From assembly GCA_014529385.2 (NCBI GenBank), contig CM043955.1, positions 147,475,140 to 147,539,139 on the forward strand: a stretch of 64,000 nucleotides of DNA. The letters are read 5' to 3'. Under the pieces are notes generated by a model, which saw only the letters and a program-made list of their open reading frames with translations, did no database searches and was not told the DNA's origin. This document shows positions 37,800 through 49,248 of the stretch, piece by piece (the first letter of the stretch is position 1; every line of letters starts with the position of its first letter). Source of the DNA: Adiantum capillus-veneris. Taxonomy: Eukaryota > Streptophyta > Polypodiopsida > Polypodiales > Pteridaceae. Both the position numbers and the translations under genes were made by a program.

Positions 37800-39131
37800 C
37801 AAAAAAAGCTCATCCTTCCATAGGTTGACTAATCCGATTGACTCCTGCGCTGGTCGCTTAAACCAATCCTCCATATCCTGTTTACTAGTTGATGACTTAA
37901 GATTATTTCGAATAGCTTGAAATGTGGCTTCATCAGGAAGGATTTCTTTATACTTTTCTGCCTTTTCAAAGCAGAGTTTAAGGCAGTCCAATGGGTTACT
38001 GGAGATCTCCATTGTCTTGTCATCACTACTATCATCTGAAACAAATCCATTCGTCTCCTCCTAATACTTGGAGGTAGTGGCCAGTGCAAAGTCCTCTCGC
38101 AAACAAAAAATACTTTGTATATCATGAAGGAAAATCTACAACCTATCTCCAAATTTAAACTCTGGCACTCCTGGTAGCATTAAGGTGTCTTGCCGCTCAT
38201 TGAACCCTGACACATCTAGATGTAGCTTGATATATGAGGTTTTCACTGAGAGAAGATTGCTTTGTTTCACCTCTTTTGCTTCTCCTTCAAGATCAATGGA
38301 CTCCTCTATCTCTGTCACTTCAATATATTCCTCATTCTTTTCCTCTTTTTCATCTGTTGGTAAATCTTGTTCCTCCATGACCTCCTTAGGATCTTTCATA
38401 AGACTTGTAAATAATCCATTTAAAAATATTAGAAATCCAAAGGATTCTTGAATCAACTTGCACTCCCGATCATGTAAGCTGCACCAATGGAGCCTGTACA
38501 TAAGAGGCAGCTGATTATACTTCTTGTAAGATTGTCTTTTACGATCACAGTCTTTTAAATGGACTACCTCCATTTCACCAACATTAACCCTGCCCTCTTG
38601 AGTGTGAAGGTCAAACTTTTCTCATTCCAGCTTCAAGTGTTCACTCTGTTCAGCTATAAACACATCAAGATTAAATGGAGCATTAAAAATGCAGGAGACC
38701 AAATCAAACTTATCACCAGCCCCAGAAGGAACTGCAAAATCTAAAAGGCTTTCATCAATCACTGTAGGGTCTTCATAAATAAATGTCTCTTTTTTCTTTT
38801 GGATTGTTGCAACACATTGGGCACTCTGCAAAGTAGGTGTTGAAAAATCCACTTCTCCCTTAAGTGAGTTGGGTACAATAAATTTTGGAGTAGAAGTGGA
38901 CTCCATTTCTACAGATGGGTCAGTATCAAGCTCCTCCAAACCTAGAGCAGGCTTCTCCAAACTAATGGAAGGCTCTGTAGCAGTTATATCAATGGGTTCT
39001 GTGAAGTCTACATTCCTCTTCATTGATGTTTTTAACAGCTCTTGCAGTCTTCTTAGAAGGTTTCCTTGGCCAACAATGCGCTCGGGATCTATTTTCTGCC
39101 TCTTCCTCCTATGTGATCTTAAACCTGCCAT
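37800..39131 (-). pseudogene. Gene B, 5' portion
   Basis: A minus-strand coding region starting MAGLRSHRRKRQK at 39131, with an N-terminal basic, NLS-like stretch. It stays readable through PFNLDVFIAEQ, an in-frame TGA near 38620, then LHWCSLHDRECKLIQESFGF, a very acidic tract (EEKNEEYIEVTEIEESIDLEGE), and after another stop or short intron ends QESIGLVNLWKDELF at the gypsy junction. The remainder is at 18180-18660. I recognise no family. It is divergently arranged with the H3/Ulp1/FCP1 gene, sharing the module-bearing region between them. Several nonsense changes make it a pseudogene. Confidence 0.5.
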
Positions 39132-39332
39132 TTATTTCATACTCACAAATATAAGTTTCAATGAGTATATATTAAAAGAAGAGCACCAAATGATCATATA
39201 AGTTTTGAAAAAATTATAACTAGGTCTCTCACAATTGTTACCAACTAATCATATAGACAATAAAATAAGATGATTACTATGGATTAAATGCAAAACTGGG
39301 TTATATTTGTGAGGAGTAAAATCCATACAAGT
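39132..39332. other. Upstream region of gene B
   Basis: AT-rich sequence between the gene B start and the first 61-bp module. It is probably promoter territory, by position only. Confidence 0.35.
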
Positions 39333-39393
39333 GGATCATGGCGCGAAGAATACATAAACAAAAATCCACATAGCTATAGGCGCGCCATGATCC
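39333..39393. repeat. 61-bp inverted-arm module 1
   Basis: Arms GGATCATGGCGCG and CGCGCCATGATCC are perfect 13-bp inverted repeats around a 35-bp centre. Together with modules 2 and 3 it forms a tandem series at 130- and 135-bp intervals, with related flanks (GGGCTTTCA / AGGCTTTCA after modules 1 and 2). Confidence 0.93.
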
Positions 39394-39462
39394 ATTTAAT
39401 GGGCTTTCAATACATCAAAGCAATTGTACTTTCAAAAAAAACGTTTGTACAAAACCAAAAGA

Positions 39463-39523
39463 GGATCACGGCGCGTGGAGTATGCAAACTAACGTTAAAA
39501 ACTCTACTGGCATGCCGTGATCC
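39463..39523. repeat. 61-bp inverted-arm module 2
   Basis: Left arm GGATCACGGCGCG and right arm CATGCCGTGATCC (two mismatches to perfect pairing), 35-bp centre. The centre starts TGGAGTATGCAAA, shared with module 3. Confidence 0.93.
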
Positions 39524-39597
39524 ACTTAACAGGCTTTCATGCATTGAAATACCTACAATATTATTATACAAAAAATCCCTTTGTAAATATTAGAAGA

Positions 39598-39658
39598 GGA
39601 TCACAACGCGTGGAGTATGTAAATGAATCTCCATAACATAACTGTTGCGCCGTGATCC
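39598..39658. repeat. 61-bp inverted-arm module 3
   Basis: Left arm GGATCACAACGCG, right arm TGCGCCGTGATCC, 35-bp centre starting TGGAGTATGTAAA. Confidence 0.92.
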
Positions 39659-39967
39659 AATGATGGTATTTGAATGCTGAAATGATCTTTTACATTTTGA
39701 AGTACAATCACAAAACACAAATAAACTAAGGACATAGTGAAACTCAAGAGATTGACTTTACCTTTGCCAGGACTAAACATTGTTGTTGGAGTAGAGGTTC
39801 AGGACTGGAAATGTAGTTTTGAGTCTTCAAGCTTCCAATTCCTGCACCTTGAAGGAGGCAGAGGCCTTCTTAGGTGTCTCTTTCCCACTCCCTCACTTTC
39901 TCTCTCTGTCTCTCAAGCCTTTATCTTCGTCTCTCTTGAGGTCTGTAATTAGCTTGACCACACCAGT

Positions 39968-40024
<57 letters not shown>

Positions 40025-40043
40025 CCTCTCTCTCTCTCTCTAG

Positions 40044-40093
<50 letters not shown>

Positions 40094-40266
40094 CTTTTCA
40101 TGCAATAATAGATATTACCGTTGTCATTTTTTATGATGCGAGCCGCATATATTGAACGAGTGTTACAAGGACATGCATTTAATGGGCGGTACGACCAAAA
40201 AAGTGTTTTTTAACAACCCAAAAATACGTGTACATTTATAGTAACAAATGCACACTTGATTTCATG

Positions 40267-40348
<82 letters not shown>
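39659..40348. repeat. CT and GA arrays left of LINE A
   Basis: An interrupted (CT)n at 39971-40091 and a (GA)n at 40271-40348. The short frames around them are low complexity. The GA array directly abuts the 3' end of the LINE. Confidence 0.9.
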
Positions 40349-40352
<4 letters not shown>

Positions 40353-40384
40353 TTTTATTATCGTCCTCGGAGGTCAAATATGAC

Positions 40385-43300
40385 CTATGGGACCAAATTT
40401 ACATGTGATGTAGTATGTGTATGGCTGATGAGTGACTCTCGATGCTCCAAAATTGTAGTGATGAGAGTCGCAATGGAGAGCCCACACTTTGGCTGGGAGA
40501 GGAAAGTGTGTAGGTCTAAGTTATGGCTGAAAATGTGAGAGAAGCAAGTTCGGATGTGACCAAAAGCTGAGCACTCTAGTAGTGTGTGGTACTTAGACTC
40601 TCGAACTTGCAGTGAGCATAATGTGCACAATCGATTTGACTCTTCTCCATTGCCCCAACGCCCTATCTCGCATCGAAGGAAATGGGAGCTAAGCCGAATC
40701 GCTGCAATAGTGCGTATCGCAGACAAGGGAATAGGCTCAAGCATGTAAGTGTGAGTACGGTTTCCTCTCTCAGCGAAGAACATGGTTTTGTAGTTGGGGG
40801 CAATATAGGTGGTGTAATGTATGAAGCGTGACCCACCGGATTTCTCCCAAGCCGTAATACATTGGCGTTGTAGAAAAGCTTCATTCACTTGAGAGTCAAT
40901 TGAAGCATCATGTAGCAAGTGTAATGCATCCCATCTCCCAAACCACTTCTTTATGTCTTGCATCCATCCCGTGCTCAAGATCTTGCTTTTATGCGTCTTT
41001 TGAACTTTTTTGCTTGCTTCCCATGCAATTGTAGGAAGTCGATGTGAGGGGTTTTGACGCATCTTTATCATGTACTCCACAACCCTTTCCATGCCCATAA
41101 CCTCAATTGGAAGAGATCCCGACTCAAGAAGTAGGAGCATATATGGTGTTTGTGTCTTAACTTGGAGAAAGTTTGTAAGAAAACGCTTTTGGACGTTCTC
41201 AAACTCTTTTCAAGTAGACTTTGAGATGCTCTCGCCCCACACTTCAACTCCATAAAGAAGAACCGGTGTCACCAATGCATCAAAAAGATACTTCTTGAGA
41301 ACCCAACACTTGATGTTTCCCGCATTACACATGTTCTCAAATGCATAATATGATCTCTTTCCTGCTTCCAAACGACGCATAGCACATTCATGCCACTTGT
41401 GATTGGATGGAACCTCAAGGCCAAGGTACTTAAAGCTCTCAACAACTTCAAGTGTCTCATTGTTGTACACAATGCATGGCTTCTCCTTATGGTTGGTTTT
41501 CACAAGCATAACCTTCGTTTTGGATTCATTTACAATCAGCCCACTATGCAAGCAAAAGTTCTCAAGGACAACCATAAGCTTTTGTGCATCTTCTAAAGTG
41601 TGTGCTAGAAGCACTACATCATCCGCATACAACAAAAGCATGATTACCGCATTGCAAATAGTAACCTCTTCAATGCCTTCTTCTTGCATAAAGTCAAGTA
41701 CCATTTGTTCCAATTGATCGATGCATAGACCAAAGAGAGTTGGTGACAATGGACATCCTTGTTTAACCCCAATAGTGCTTACAAAAATTTCTGAAATTTC
41801 TCTTCCCATGCGCAATTGACAAATCACCTTCTCATAGATTCGAGAAACCGCAAGCATAAACTCACTTGGCACTTGGAGTTCTTCCATCCTTCTCCACAAA
41901 TTGTTACGTGGAATCATATCAAAGGCTTTCTTAAAGTCCACAAAACAACAATACAATCGCTTGCCTTTCAACCGACTTTCCTCCATGAGAACACGAAGAG
42001 TGACAAGATGATCAATGGTGCTGTGGCATCGACGAAAACCCGCTTGTCCCTTTGCACGCTTGTCATTCTCTTCAGCCCAATCACTCAGTTTCATCTCCAT
42101 TATGCACCCAAACAACTTTGCCATAAGAGACCCAATCATTATAGTCCGGTAGTTGCTTACATTCTTTACATCCCCTCCTTTATGCAAAGGCTTAACCCAA
42201 TTAGTACTCCAATCATAAGGCATGCCATGTTGAAGTGCAAGGTTGAACATATCACACATCCACTCATGGGTAAAATCTCCCGTCCATTTGATCATCTCCG
42301 GCTTGATACCTTGAAGATCTCCCGCTTAGCGAGTGGCCAACTTTTCAAGCCCATCGCATACATCCTCAATAGTAAAAAAAGAGGGCATACATGGGAGTGA
42401 ACCATAAAATGACATTTTTTCAGCATTTGCTTGCTCATATAATTGCCTACAATGTGTGTACATATCCACTAAACTCAAGTTACCAAAATTATCAACCCGC
42501 TTGCCCCTCAAGTTTCTCCAAAATCTTCCACATGCATGTGCCTTTTCTTGGACTTGAAATTCTTGTTGCTTTACTTCCCATCTTCTTCTCTTCTTTTGAA
42601 TCAATGCCTTGTATGTATGCAAATGACTTTGATAGTTGTCTTTGTCCATAGTTGCATCAAGCTTTATCAAGGACTTTCGAGCATCTTGACATTCTTTATC
42701 AAACCACCTTTTGCGTGATCTATCTTTGTTGATACCATGGAGATGCTTTATGGCAAAGCATTCTTCTGCACAAGAACAAATAGCTTTCTTGAAAGCTTCC
42801 CATTTAGTTTCCAATGGTGCATCACATTAAAGCTTTGTCATCCATAGTTTTTGCTCAACCATTTCAATGTACATTGGTGCCCGTTTGAAATCCATACATA
42901 GTGATAACTTCTCTTTCCTTTGGCTGAGATTATCATGCTTAGTTGCTTCTCCACATGAAAGGTCAATACATAAGGTGCGATGGTCGGATTCCGGGGTCCA
43001 TTGACCAAACATAAAACTCTTTATGCGATACATGATGGCTTCGGAGAGTAGCATATAGTCAATCACACTATCCCCATTATGTCTCCTACATGTAAATCCA
43101 TTGGTTCCACTCCACAAAGATACACCATTGGCAATGAGCATACCCGTGCTATTACACATGTGTAAAAGTAACTTTCCATAGTGATCCGGCTCTTTCTCAT
43201 CCATTGAAGTACGATCATACAAGTGAACTTCCTCCAACTCCCTTGAAATGTATGGCATATCAAATTGTTGAGTATGATGTTGCAATGTTTTTGTGCGAGC

Positions 43301-43783
43301 ATTCATATCCCCAAATACAATAGCATCACCCTCACCTTTGAAATAAGCAATGTCCTCTTCCAAATCAGAAAATGGTTGATCTCTATCCATGCAAGCATAA
43401 AAGGGAGAATCATGATGAGGAATGTAGTAACCGGCTACAAAAATGGGTGCTCTTTTTGGTGTCATAATTTTTAGCCATACATAACGTTTGTACTTGTCAT
43501 CTTTCACAATTGATACAAAATCTTCCAATCCTTTCTTAACCATACATGCTACCCCTCCTTGTCCTCTTCGTTGCTTGAGATTCTTTGACCACATCAATGA
43601 ATGTACATTGTAATCCTCCAAGCCGTTAATCCTTTGTGTATCATGCTCCCAAGTTTCAACAAGAAGTACATCATCGGCTTTGCTTGTTAGTTCATTAATG
43701 CCAACCCCCGCATTCCATGGGTATCCGTTACAATTCCAAAAGCATATTTTCAATTGTAACTCGGTCTCATAGGTCACGCATCC
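40385..43783 (-). pseudogene. LINE ORF2 (endonuclease-RT), copy A, three nonsense changes
   Basis: The same protein as in copy B: an APE-type endonuclease (43777-42827) then RT (YADDVVLL) and a Cys-rich tail. Compared base by base with copy B, three sense codons have become stops: CAA to TAA at about 42830, AAA to TAA at about 42326 and TGG to TGA at about 41211. The rest is open. The copy was therefore intact when it inserted and decayed by point mutation. Confidence 0.9.
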
Positions 43784-44827
43784 CTATTTGCTTGAGAGAC
43801 TTGCCTCCTCCTTGGGCACATTTTCTTCATGAGAGATCTCCTTGTTTTTAGTATTCTTTTCCTCATATGCCTTGCGACGCATATTTTGTTGCTTAATAGT
43901 GCGATCTTCACATACAAAACATTTTGTATCCCTCAAATAGATCCAACTATTATCAAGGATAATCTTTCGCTTGGTCTCGTTCGGCATGGTGCATACAATT
44001 GGCCGTTCTCCCGAGCGAGGAGCTCCTTGCTTCTCCACTCTATGTGCTCCATAGACCATAACTCTGGACATGCCAAAGTGGGTTTTGAAGAAATCTTCAA
44101 TAACAATGGCAAGAGATGGAGGTGTCTCTAACTTCTCTTCGGAAATTCCACGAATAACAATGTTCTTGGAACGTCGCTCCCGTTCCTTCAACTCCTCCAC
44201 ATCCACATTCTCAACATTCTTTGTTTGGACCATAGCTTGCATGAGTGGGGAATTAGAAACCACATTGCTACCACATACATCAGCCCAAGACTTGTTTGTG
44301 CATACATTTCTCATGTCACATACATCCCGGCTCATAGTGTCAAATTTCTCCTCTTTCAATACATGGTCATGCTCTACTTTGCTCATCCGCTCCTTCAAAG
44401 CATTTAAGTCCACAAGAGAGCGTTTACATTCCTTGAATTCCTCCTCTTTCAATACATGGTCATGCTCTACTTTGCTCATCCGCTCCTTCAAAGCATTTAA
44501 GTCCACAAGAGAGCATTTACATTCCTTGACTTCCTCTTCAAGTTGCATCAAACGTGTTGTTTGCATCTCAAGTGTCCTCTTGAGATTCTCATTCTCAACC
44601 ACAAGTACCCTTAGTGTGCCATTCTCCATTGCAAGTGCTCGTAAGTCTTCGCCTTGTTTGTTTACGGTCTCTTGCAATGATACCAAGTACGCCATGATCA
44701 TGGTTTCCGATGTTGTTGGTTGGGTGGTTGTGTTGCTATCTCCACACTTAGGAGATTTTGGATCATTTTCCACAATGGTTGTGGACCTTGTTGAAGAAGA
44801 AGAACCCTTGCGAGTGCCGGAAGACAT
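43784..44827 (-). CDS. LINE ORF1 protein, copy A, with a 31-residue duplication
   Basis: 347 residues. It starts MSSGTRKGSSSSTRS, followed by a heptad-rich coiled coil, then an RRM-like region beginning SKNIVIRGISEE and a basic tail. ORF1 proteins of this kind form trimers and coat the LINE RNA. Copy A repeats a 31-residue coiled-coil segment (ECKxSLVDLNALKERMSKVE..) twice in tandem; copy B has it once. The frame ends in TAG, and ORF2 continues in the same frame straight after it. Confidence 0.85.
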   Translation of the reverse strand: MSSGTRKGSSSSTRSTTIVENDPKSPKCGDSNTTTQPTTSETMIMAYLVSLQETVNKQGEDLRALAMENGTLRVLVVENENLKRTLEMQTTRLMQLEEEVKECKCSLVDLNALKERMSKVEHDHVLKEEEFKECKRSLVDLNALKERMSKVEHDHVLKEEKFDTMSRDVCDMRNVCTNKSWADVCGSNVVSNSPLMQAMVQTKNVENVDVEELKERERRSKNIVIRGISEEKLETPPSLAIVIEDFFKTHFGMSRVMVYGAHRVEKQGAPRSGERPIVCTMPNETKRKIILDNSWIYLRDTKCFVCEDRTIKQQNMRRKAYEEKNTKNKEISHEENVPKEEASLSSK

Positions 44828-45047
44828 TGTATGTAAAATAGGAGATGAGAATCAATGTTGTTGAACCTGTTCACTTTGGAAATGCTGCTACAGAAACGCC
44901 TTCCATAACTCTGATTTTTTTTTTTTACATCAATGCGTAGAGGACTTTGTGCTCTTCGATTGAGGCTATAGATCACCCAAATCGGAGTTCGGATGAAGAA
45001 GTTATGATCAAAAGAGTGACTGCTGTCTACTAGGTCAAAAAACGACT

Positions 45048-45064
45048 GAGAAAGAGAGAACCAT

Positions 45065-45157
<93 letters not shown>

Positions 45158-45398
45158 AAGAGAGAGAGAGAAAAAACCTGCATAGACGACCTCTGTGAGA
45201 AGGAGAGGGAGATAGCTAACGAAAAGGACGACCTCTGCAAGAGATAGAGAGAGACAGAGAGACACCTACAACCGAGACATCCTCTACAATCAAGACGCAA
45301 GGCTCCTACACACATTTTCTTCCATTTGAATTCCACCTAGAGAGGTATTGCCATAGTGATTTTTAAAGATGAAGAGTGAAAAAAGGGTGAAAAGAGAG

Positions 45399-45447
<49 letters not shown>

Positions 45448-45556
45448 GCCGATTGTCTGTTAGGTTTGGAAGATAAAGATAGAGAGAGATCGAGAGAGAG
45501 AGAGTGTGAGAGATAGTATTTTTGAAGCCTTGCTTGGTTTGAAAGAAGAAGATACC

Positions 45557-45637
<81 letters not shown>

Positions 45638-45657
45638 AGAGACGGATGTCACAAAAT
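45048..45657. repeat. GA arrays between LINE copies
   Basis: (GA)n tracts at 45069-45171, 45402-45445 and 45559-45630, with unique sequence between. It belongs to the non-coding region between gene B and the fusion gene. No gene is seen. Confidence 0.9.
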
Positions 45658-45717
45658 GGATCACGACGCACGATAGAGTGTTCTCTTTGCTTGTTTTTGT
45701 GTCTGCACGTCGTGATC

Positions 45718-45718
<1 letters not shown>
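45658..45718. repeat. 61-bp inverted-arm module 4
   Basis: Left arm GGATCACGACGCA, right arm CACGTCGTGATCC; 11 outer bases pair perfectly. The T-rich 35-bp centre is unlike the other modules. A GA tract lies to its left and a CA array starts directly on its right. Confidence 0.92.

Positions 45719-45720
<2 letters not shown>

Positions 45721-45789
<69 letters not shown>
45721..45789. repeat. (AC)n microsatellite
   Basis: About 34 AC units between module 4 and the 3' end of LINE B. Confidence 0.97.
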
Positions 45790-45793
<4 letters not shown>

Positions 45794-45849
45794 GAGAGGG
45801 ATAGATAGATAGATAGATTTTATTATCGTCCTCGGAGGTCAAATATGAC

Positions 45850-48800
45850 CTATGGGACCAAAGTTACATGTGATGTAGTATGTGTACGGCTGATGAGTGA
45901 CTCTCGATGCTCCAAAATTGTAGTGATGAGAGTCGCAATGGAGAGCCCACACTTTGGCTGGGAGAGGAAAGTGTGTAGGTCTAAGTTATGGCTGAAAATG
46001 TGAGAGAAGCAAGTTCGGATGTGATCAAAAGCTGAGCACTCTAGTAGTGTGTGGTACTTAGACTCTCGAACTTGCAGTGAGCATAATGTGCACAATCGAT
46101 TTGACTCTTCTCCATTGCCCCAACGCCCTATCTCGCATCGAAGGAAATGGGAGCTAAGCCGAATTGCTGCGATAGTGCGTATCGCAGACAAGGGAATAGG
46201 CTCAAGCATGTAAGTGTGAGTACGGTTTCCTCTCTCAGCGAAGAACATGGTTTTGTAGTTGGGGGCAATATAGGTGGTGTAATGTATGAAGCGTGACCCA
46301 TCGGATTTCTCCCAAGCCGTAATACATTGGCGTTGTAGAAAAGCTTCATTCACTTGAGAGTCAATTGAAGCATCATGTAGCAAGTGTAATGCATCCCATC
46401 TCCCAAACCACTTCTTTATGTCTTGCATCCATCCCGTGCTCAAGATCTTGCTTTTATGCGTCTTTTGAACTTTTTTGCTTGCTTCCCATGCAATTGTAGG
46501 AAGTCGATGTGAGGGGTTTTGACGCATCTTTATCATGTACTCCACAACCCTTTCCATGCCCATAACCTCAATTGGAAGAGATCCCGACTCAAGAAGTAGG
46601 AGCATATATGGTGTTTGTGTCTTAACTTGGAGAAAGTTTGTAAGAAAACGCTTTTGGACATTCTCAAACTCTTTCCAAGTAGACTTTGAGATGCTCCCAC
46701 CCCACACTTCAACTCCATAAAGAAGAACCGGTGTCACCAATGCATCAAAAAGATACTTCTTGAGAACCCAACACTTGATGTTTCCCGCATTACACATGTT
46801 CTCAAATGCATAATATGCTCTCTTTCCCGCTTCCAAACGACGCATAGCACATTCATGCCACTTGTGATTGGATGGAACCTCAAGGCCAAGGTACTTAAAG
46901 CTCTCAACAACTTCAAGTGTCTCATTGTTGTACACAATGCATGGCTTCTCCTTATGGTTGGTTTTCACAAGCATAACCTTCGTTTTGGATTCATTTACAA
47001 TCAGCCCACTATGCAAGCAAAAGTTCTCAAGGACAACCATAAGCTTTTGTGCATCTTCTAAAGTGTGTGCTAGAAGCACTACATCATCCGCATACAACAA
47101 AAGCATGATTACCGCATTGCAAATAGTGACCTCTTCAATGCCTTCTTCTTGCATAAAGTCAAGTACCATTTGTTCCAATTGATCGATGTATAGACCAAAG
47201 AGAGTTGGTGACAATGGACATCCTTGTTTAACCCCAATAGTGCTTACAAAAATTTCTGAAATTTCTCTTCCCATGCGCAATTGACAAATCACCTTCTCAT
47301 AGATTCGAGAAACCGCAAGCATAAACTCACTTGGCACTTGGAGTTCTTCCATCCTTCTCCACAAATTGTTACGTGGAATCATATCAAAGGCTTTCTTAAA
47401 GTCCACAAAACAACAATACAATCGCTTGCCTTTCAACCGACTTTCCTCCATGAGAACACGAAGAGTGACAAGATGATCAATGGTGCTATGGCATCGACGA
47501 AAACCCGCTTGTCCCTTTGCACGCTTGTCATTCTCTTCAGTCCAATCACTCACTTTCATCTCCATTATGCACCCAAATAACTTTGCCATAAGATACCCAA
47601 TCATTATAGTCCGGTAGTTGCTTACATTCTTTACATCCCCTCCTTTATGCAAAGGCTTAACCCAATTAGTACTCCAATCATAAGGCATGCCATGTTGAAG
47701 TGCAAGGTTGAACATATCACACATCCACTCATGGGTAAAATCTCCCGTCCATTTGATCATCTCCGGCTTGATACCTTGAAGATCTCCCGCTTTGCGAGTG
47801 GCCAACTTTTCAAGCCCACCGCATACATCCTCAATAGTAAAAAAAGACGGCATACATGGGAGTGAACCATAAAATGGCATTTTTTCAGTATTTTCTTGCT
47901 CATATAATTGCCTACAATGTGTGTACATATCCACTAGACTCAAGTTACCAAAATTCTCAACCCGCTTGCGTCTCAAGTTCCTCCAAAATCTTCCACATGC
48001 ATGTGCCTTTTCTTGGACTTGAAATTCTTGTTGCTTTACTTCCCATCTTCTTCTCTTCTTTTGAATCAATGCCTTGTATGTATGCAAATGACTTTGATAG
48101 TTGTCTTTGTCCATAGTTGCATCAAGCTTTATCAAGGACTTTCGAGCATCTTGACATTCTTTATCAAACCACCTTTTGCGTGATCTATCTTTGTTGATAC
48201 CATGGAGATGCTTTATGGCAAAGCATTCTTCCGCACAAGAACAAATAGCTTTCTTGAAAGCTTCCCATTTAGTTTCCAATGGTGCATCACATTGAAGCTT
48301 TGTCATCCATAATTTTTGCTCAACCATTTCAATGTACATTGGTGCCCGTTTGAAATCCATACATAGTGATAACTTCTCTTTCCTTTGGCTGAGATTATCA
48401 TGCTTAGTTGCTTCTCCACATGAAAGGTCAATACATAAGGTGCGATGGTCGGATTCCGGGGTCCATTGACCAAACATAAAACTCTTTATGCGATACATGA
48501 TGGCTTCAGAGAGTAGCATATAGTCAATCACACTATCCCCATTATGTCTTCTACATGTAAATCCATTGGTTCCACTCCACAAAGATACACCATTGGCAAT
48601 GAGCATACCCGTGCTATTACACATGTGTAAAAGTAACTTTCCATAGTGATCCGGCTCTTTCTCATCCATTGAAGTACGATCATACAAGTGAACTTCCTCC
48701 AACTCCCTTGAAATGTATGGCATATCAAATTGTTGAGTATCATGTTGCAATGTTTTTGTGCGAGCATTCATATCCCCAAATATAATAACATCACCTTCAC

Positions 48801-49248
48801 CTTTGAAATAAGCAATGTCCTCTTCCAAATCAGAAAATGGTTGATCTTTATCCATGCAAGCATAAAAGGGAGAATCATGATGAGGAATGTAGCAACCGGC
48901 TACAAAAATGGGTGCTCTTTTTGGTGTCATAATTTTCAGCCATACATAACGATTGTACTTGTCATCTTTCACAATTGATACAAAATCTTCCAATCCTTTC
49001 TTAACTATACATGCTAACCCTCCTTGTCCTCTTCGTTGTTTGAGATTCTTTGACCACATCAATGAATGTACATTGTAATTCTCCAAGCCGTTAATTCTTT
49101 GTGTATCATGCTCCCAAGTTTCAACAAGAAGTACAACATCGGCTTTGCTTGTTAGTTCATCAATGCCAACCCCCGCATTCCATGGGTATCCATTACAATT
49201 CCAAAAGCATATTTTCAATTGTAACTCGGTCTCATAGGTCACGCATCC
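45850..49248 (-). CDS. LINE ORF2: APE endonuclease and reverse transcriptase, intact
   Basis: About 1130 residues, uninterrupted. The endonuclease has ICFWNCNGYPWN, LLVETW, FGDMNART and SDHRTL (catalytic N, E, D, H). RT has YRTIMIG, FRRCHSTIDHL, KAFDMIPRN, GVKQGCPLSP and YADDVVLL. The C-terminus has LCTLC..H..LEC, a CCHC-type zinc motif. It nicks the target and copies the LINE RNA in place. There is no ATG at its start: the frame follows the ORF1 UAG with GGA TGC GTG ACC, and the endonuclease begins within about 12 codons. Translation by UAG readthrough or reinitiation is therefore likely. Confidence 0.92.
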   Translation of the reverse strand, partial: GCVTYETELQLKICFWNCNGYPWNAGVGIDELTSKADVVLLVETWEHDTQRINGLENYNVHSLMWSKNLKQRRGQGGLACIVKKGLEDFVSIVKDDKYNRYVWLKIMTPKRAPIFVAGCYIPHHDSPFYACMDKDQPFSDLEEDIAYFKGEGDVIIFGDMNARTKTLQHDTQQFDMPYISRELEEVHLYDRTSMDEKEPDHYGKLLLHMCNSTGMLIANGVSLWSGTNGFTCRRHNGDSVIDYMLLSEAIMYRIKSFMFGQWTPESDHRTLCIDLSCGEATKHDNLSQRKEKLSLCMDFKRAPMYIEMVEQKLWMTKLQCDAPLETKWEAFKKAICSCAEECFAIKHLHGINKDRSRKRWFDKECQDARKSLIKLDATMDKDNYQSHLHTYKALIQKKRRRWEVKQQEFQVQEKAHACGRFWRNLRRKRVENFGNLSLVDMYTHCRQLYEQENTEKMPFYGSLPCMPSFFTIEDVCGGLEKLATRKAGDLQGIKPEMIKWTGDFTHEWMCDMFNLALQHGMPYDWSTNWVKPLHKGGDVKNVSNYRTIMIGYLMAKLFGCIMEMKVSDWTEENDKRAKGQAGFRRCHSTIDHLVTLRVLMEESRLKGKRLYCCFVDFKKAFDMIPRNNLWRRMEELQVPSEFMLAVSRIYEKVICQLRMGREISEIFVSTIGVKQGCPLSPTLFGLYIDQLEQMVLDFMQEEGIEEVTICNAVIMLLLYADDVVLLAHTLEDAQKLMVVLENFCLHSGLIVNESKTKVMLVKTNHKEKPCIVYNNETLEVVESFKYLGLEVPSNHKWHECAMRRLEAGKRAYYAFENMCNAGNIKCWVLKKYLFDALVTPVLLYGVEVWGGSISKSTWKEFENVQKRFLTNFLQVKTQTPYMLLLLESGSLPIEVMGMERVVEYMIKMRQNPSHRLPTIAWEASKKVQKTHKSKILSTGWMQDIKKWFGRWDALHLLHDASIDSQVNEAFLQRQCITAWEKSDGSRFIHYTTYIAPNYKTMFFAERGNRTHTYMLEPIPLSAIRTIAAIRLSSHFLRCEIGRWGNGEESNRLCTLCSLQVRESKYHTLLECSAFDHIRTCFSHIFSHNLDLHTFLSQPKCGLSIATLITTILEHRESLISRTHTTSHVTLVP

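Larger units (their letters stand above)
40349..45047 (-). mobile_element. LINE copy A (full length, defective)
   Basis: A non-LTR retrotransposon with ORF1 and ORF2 on the minus strand. Its 3' end (GATAATAAAATCTAT) passes directly into CT repeats with no poly(A). Its 5' end near TTTTTTGACCTAGTAGACAGC is preceded by another CT tract. GA/CT microsatellite therefore lies on both sides. It is nearly identical to copy B. Confidence 0.93.

Noticed and set aside
39333-39658. CRISPR-like array (repeats with unique centres)
   Set aside because: Each unit is a single inverted-arm module, not direct repeats separated by spacers; the setting is a plant transposon and there are no cas genes.
41816-42400. 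194-residue plus-strand frame within the LINE
   Set aside because: It is the antisense shadow of ORF2; the reverse frame has the RT motifs.
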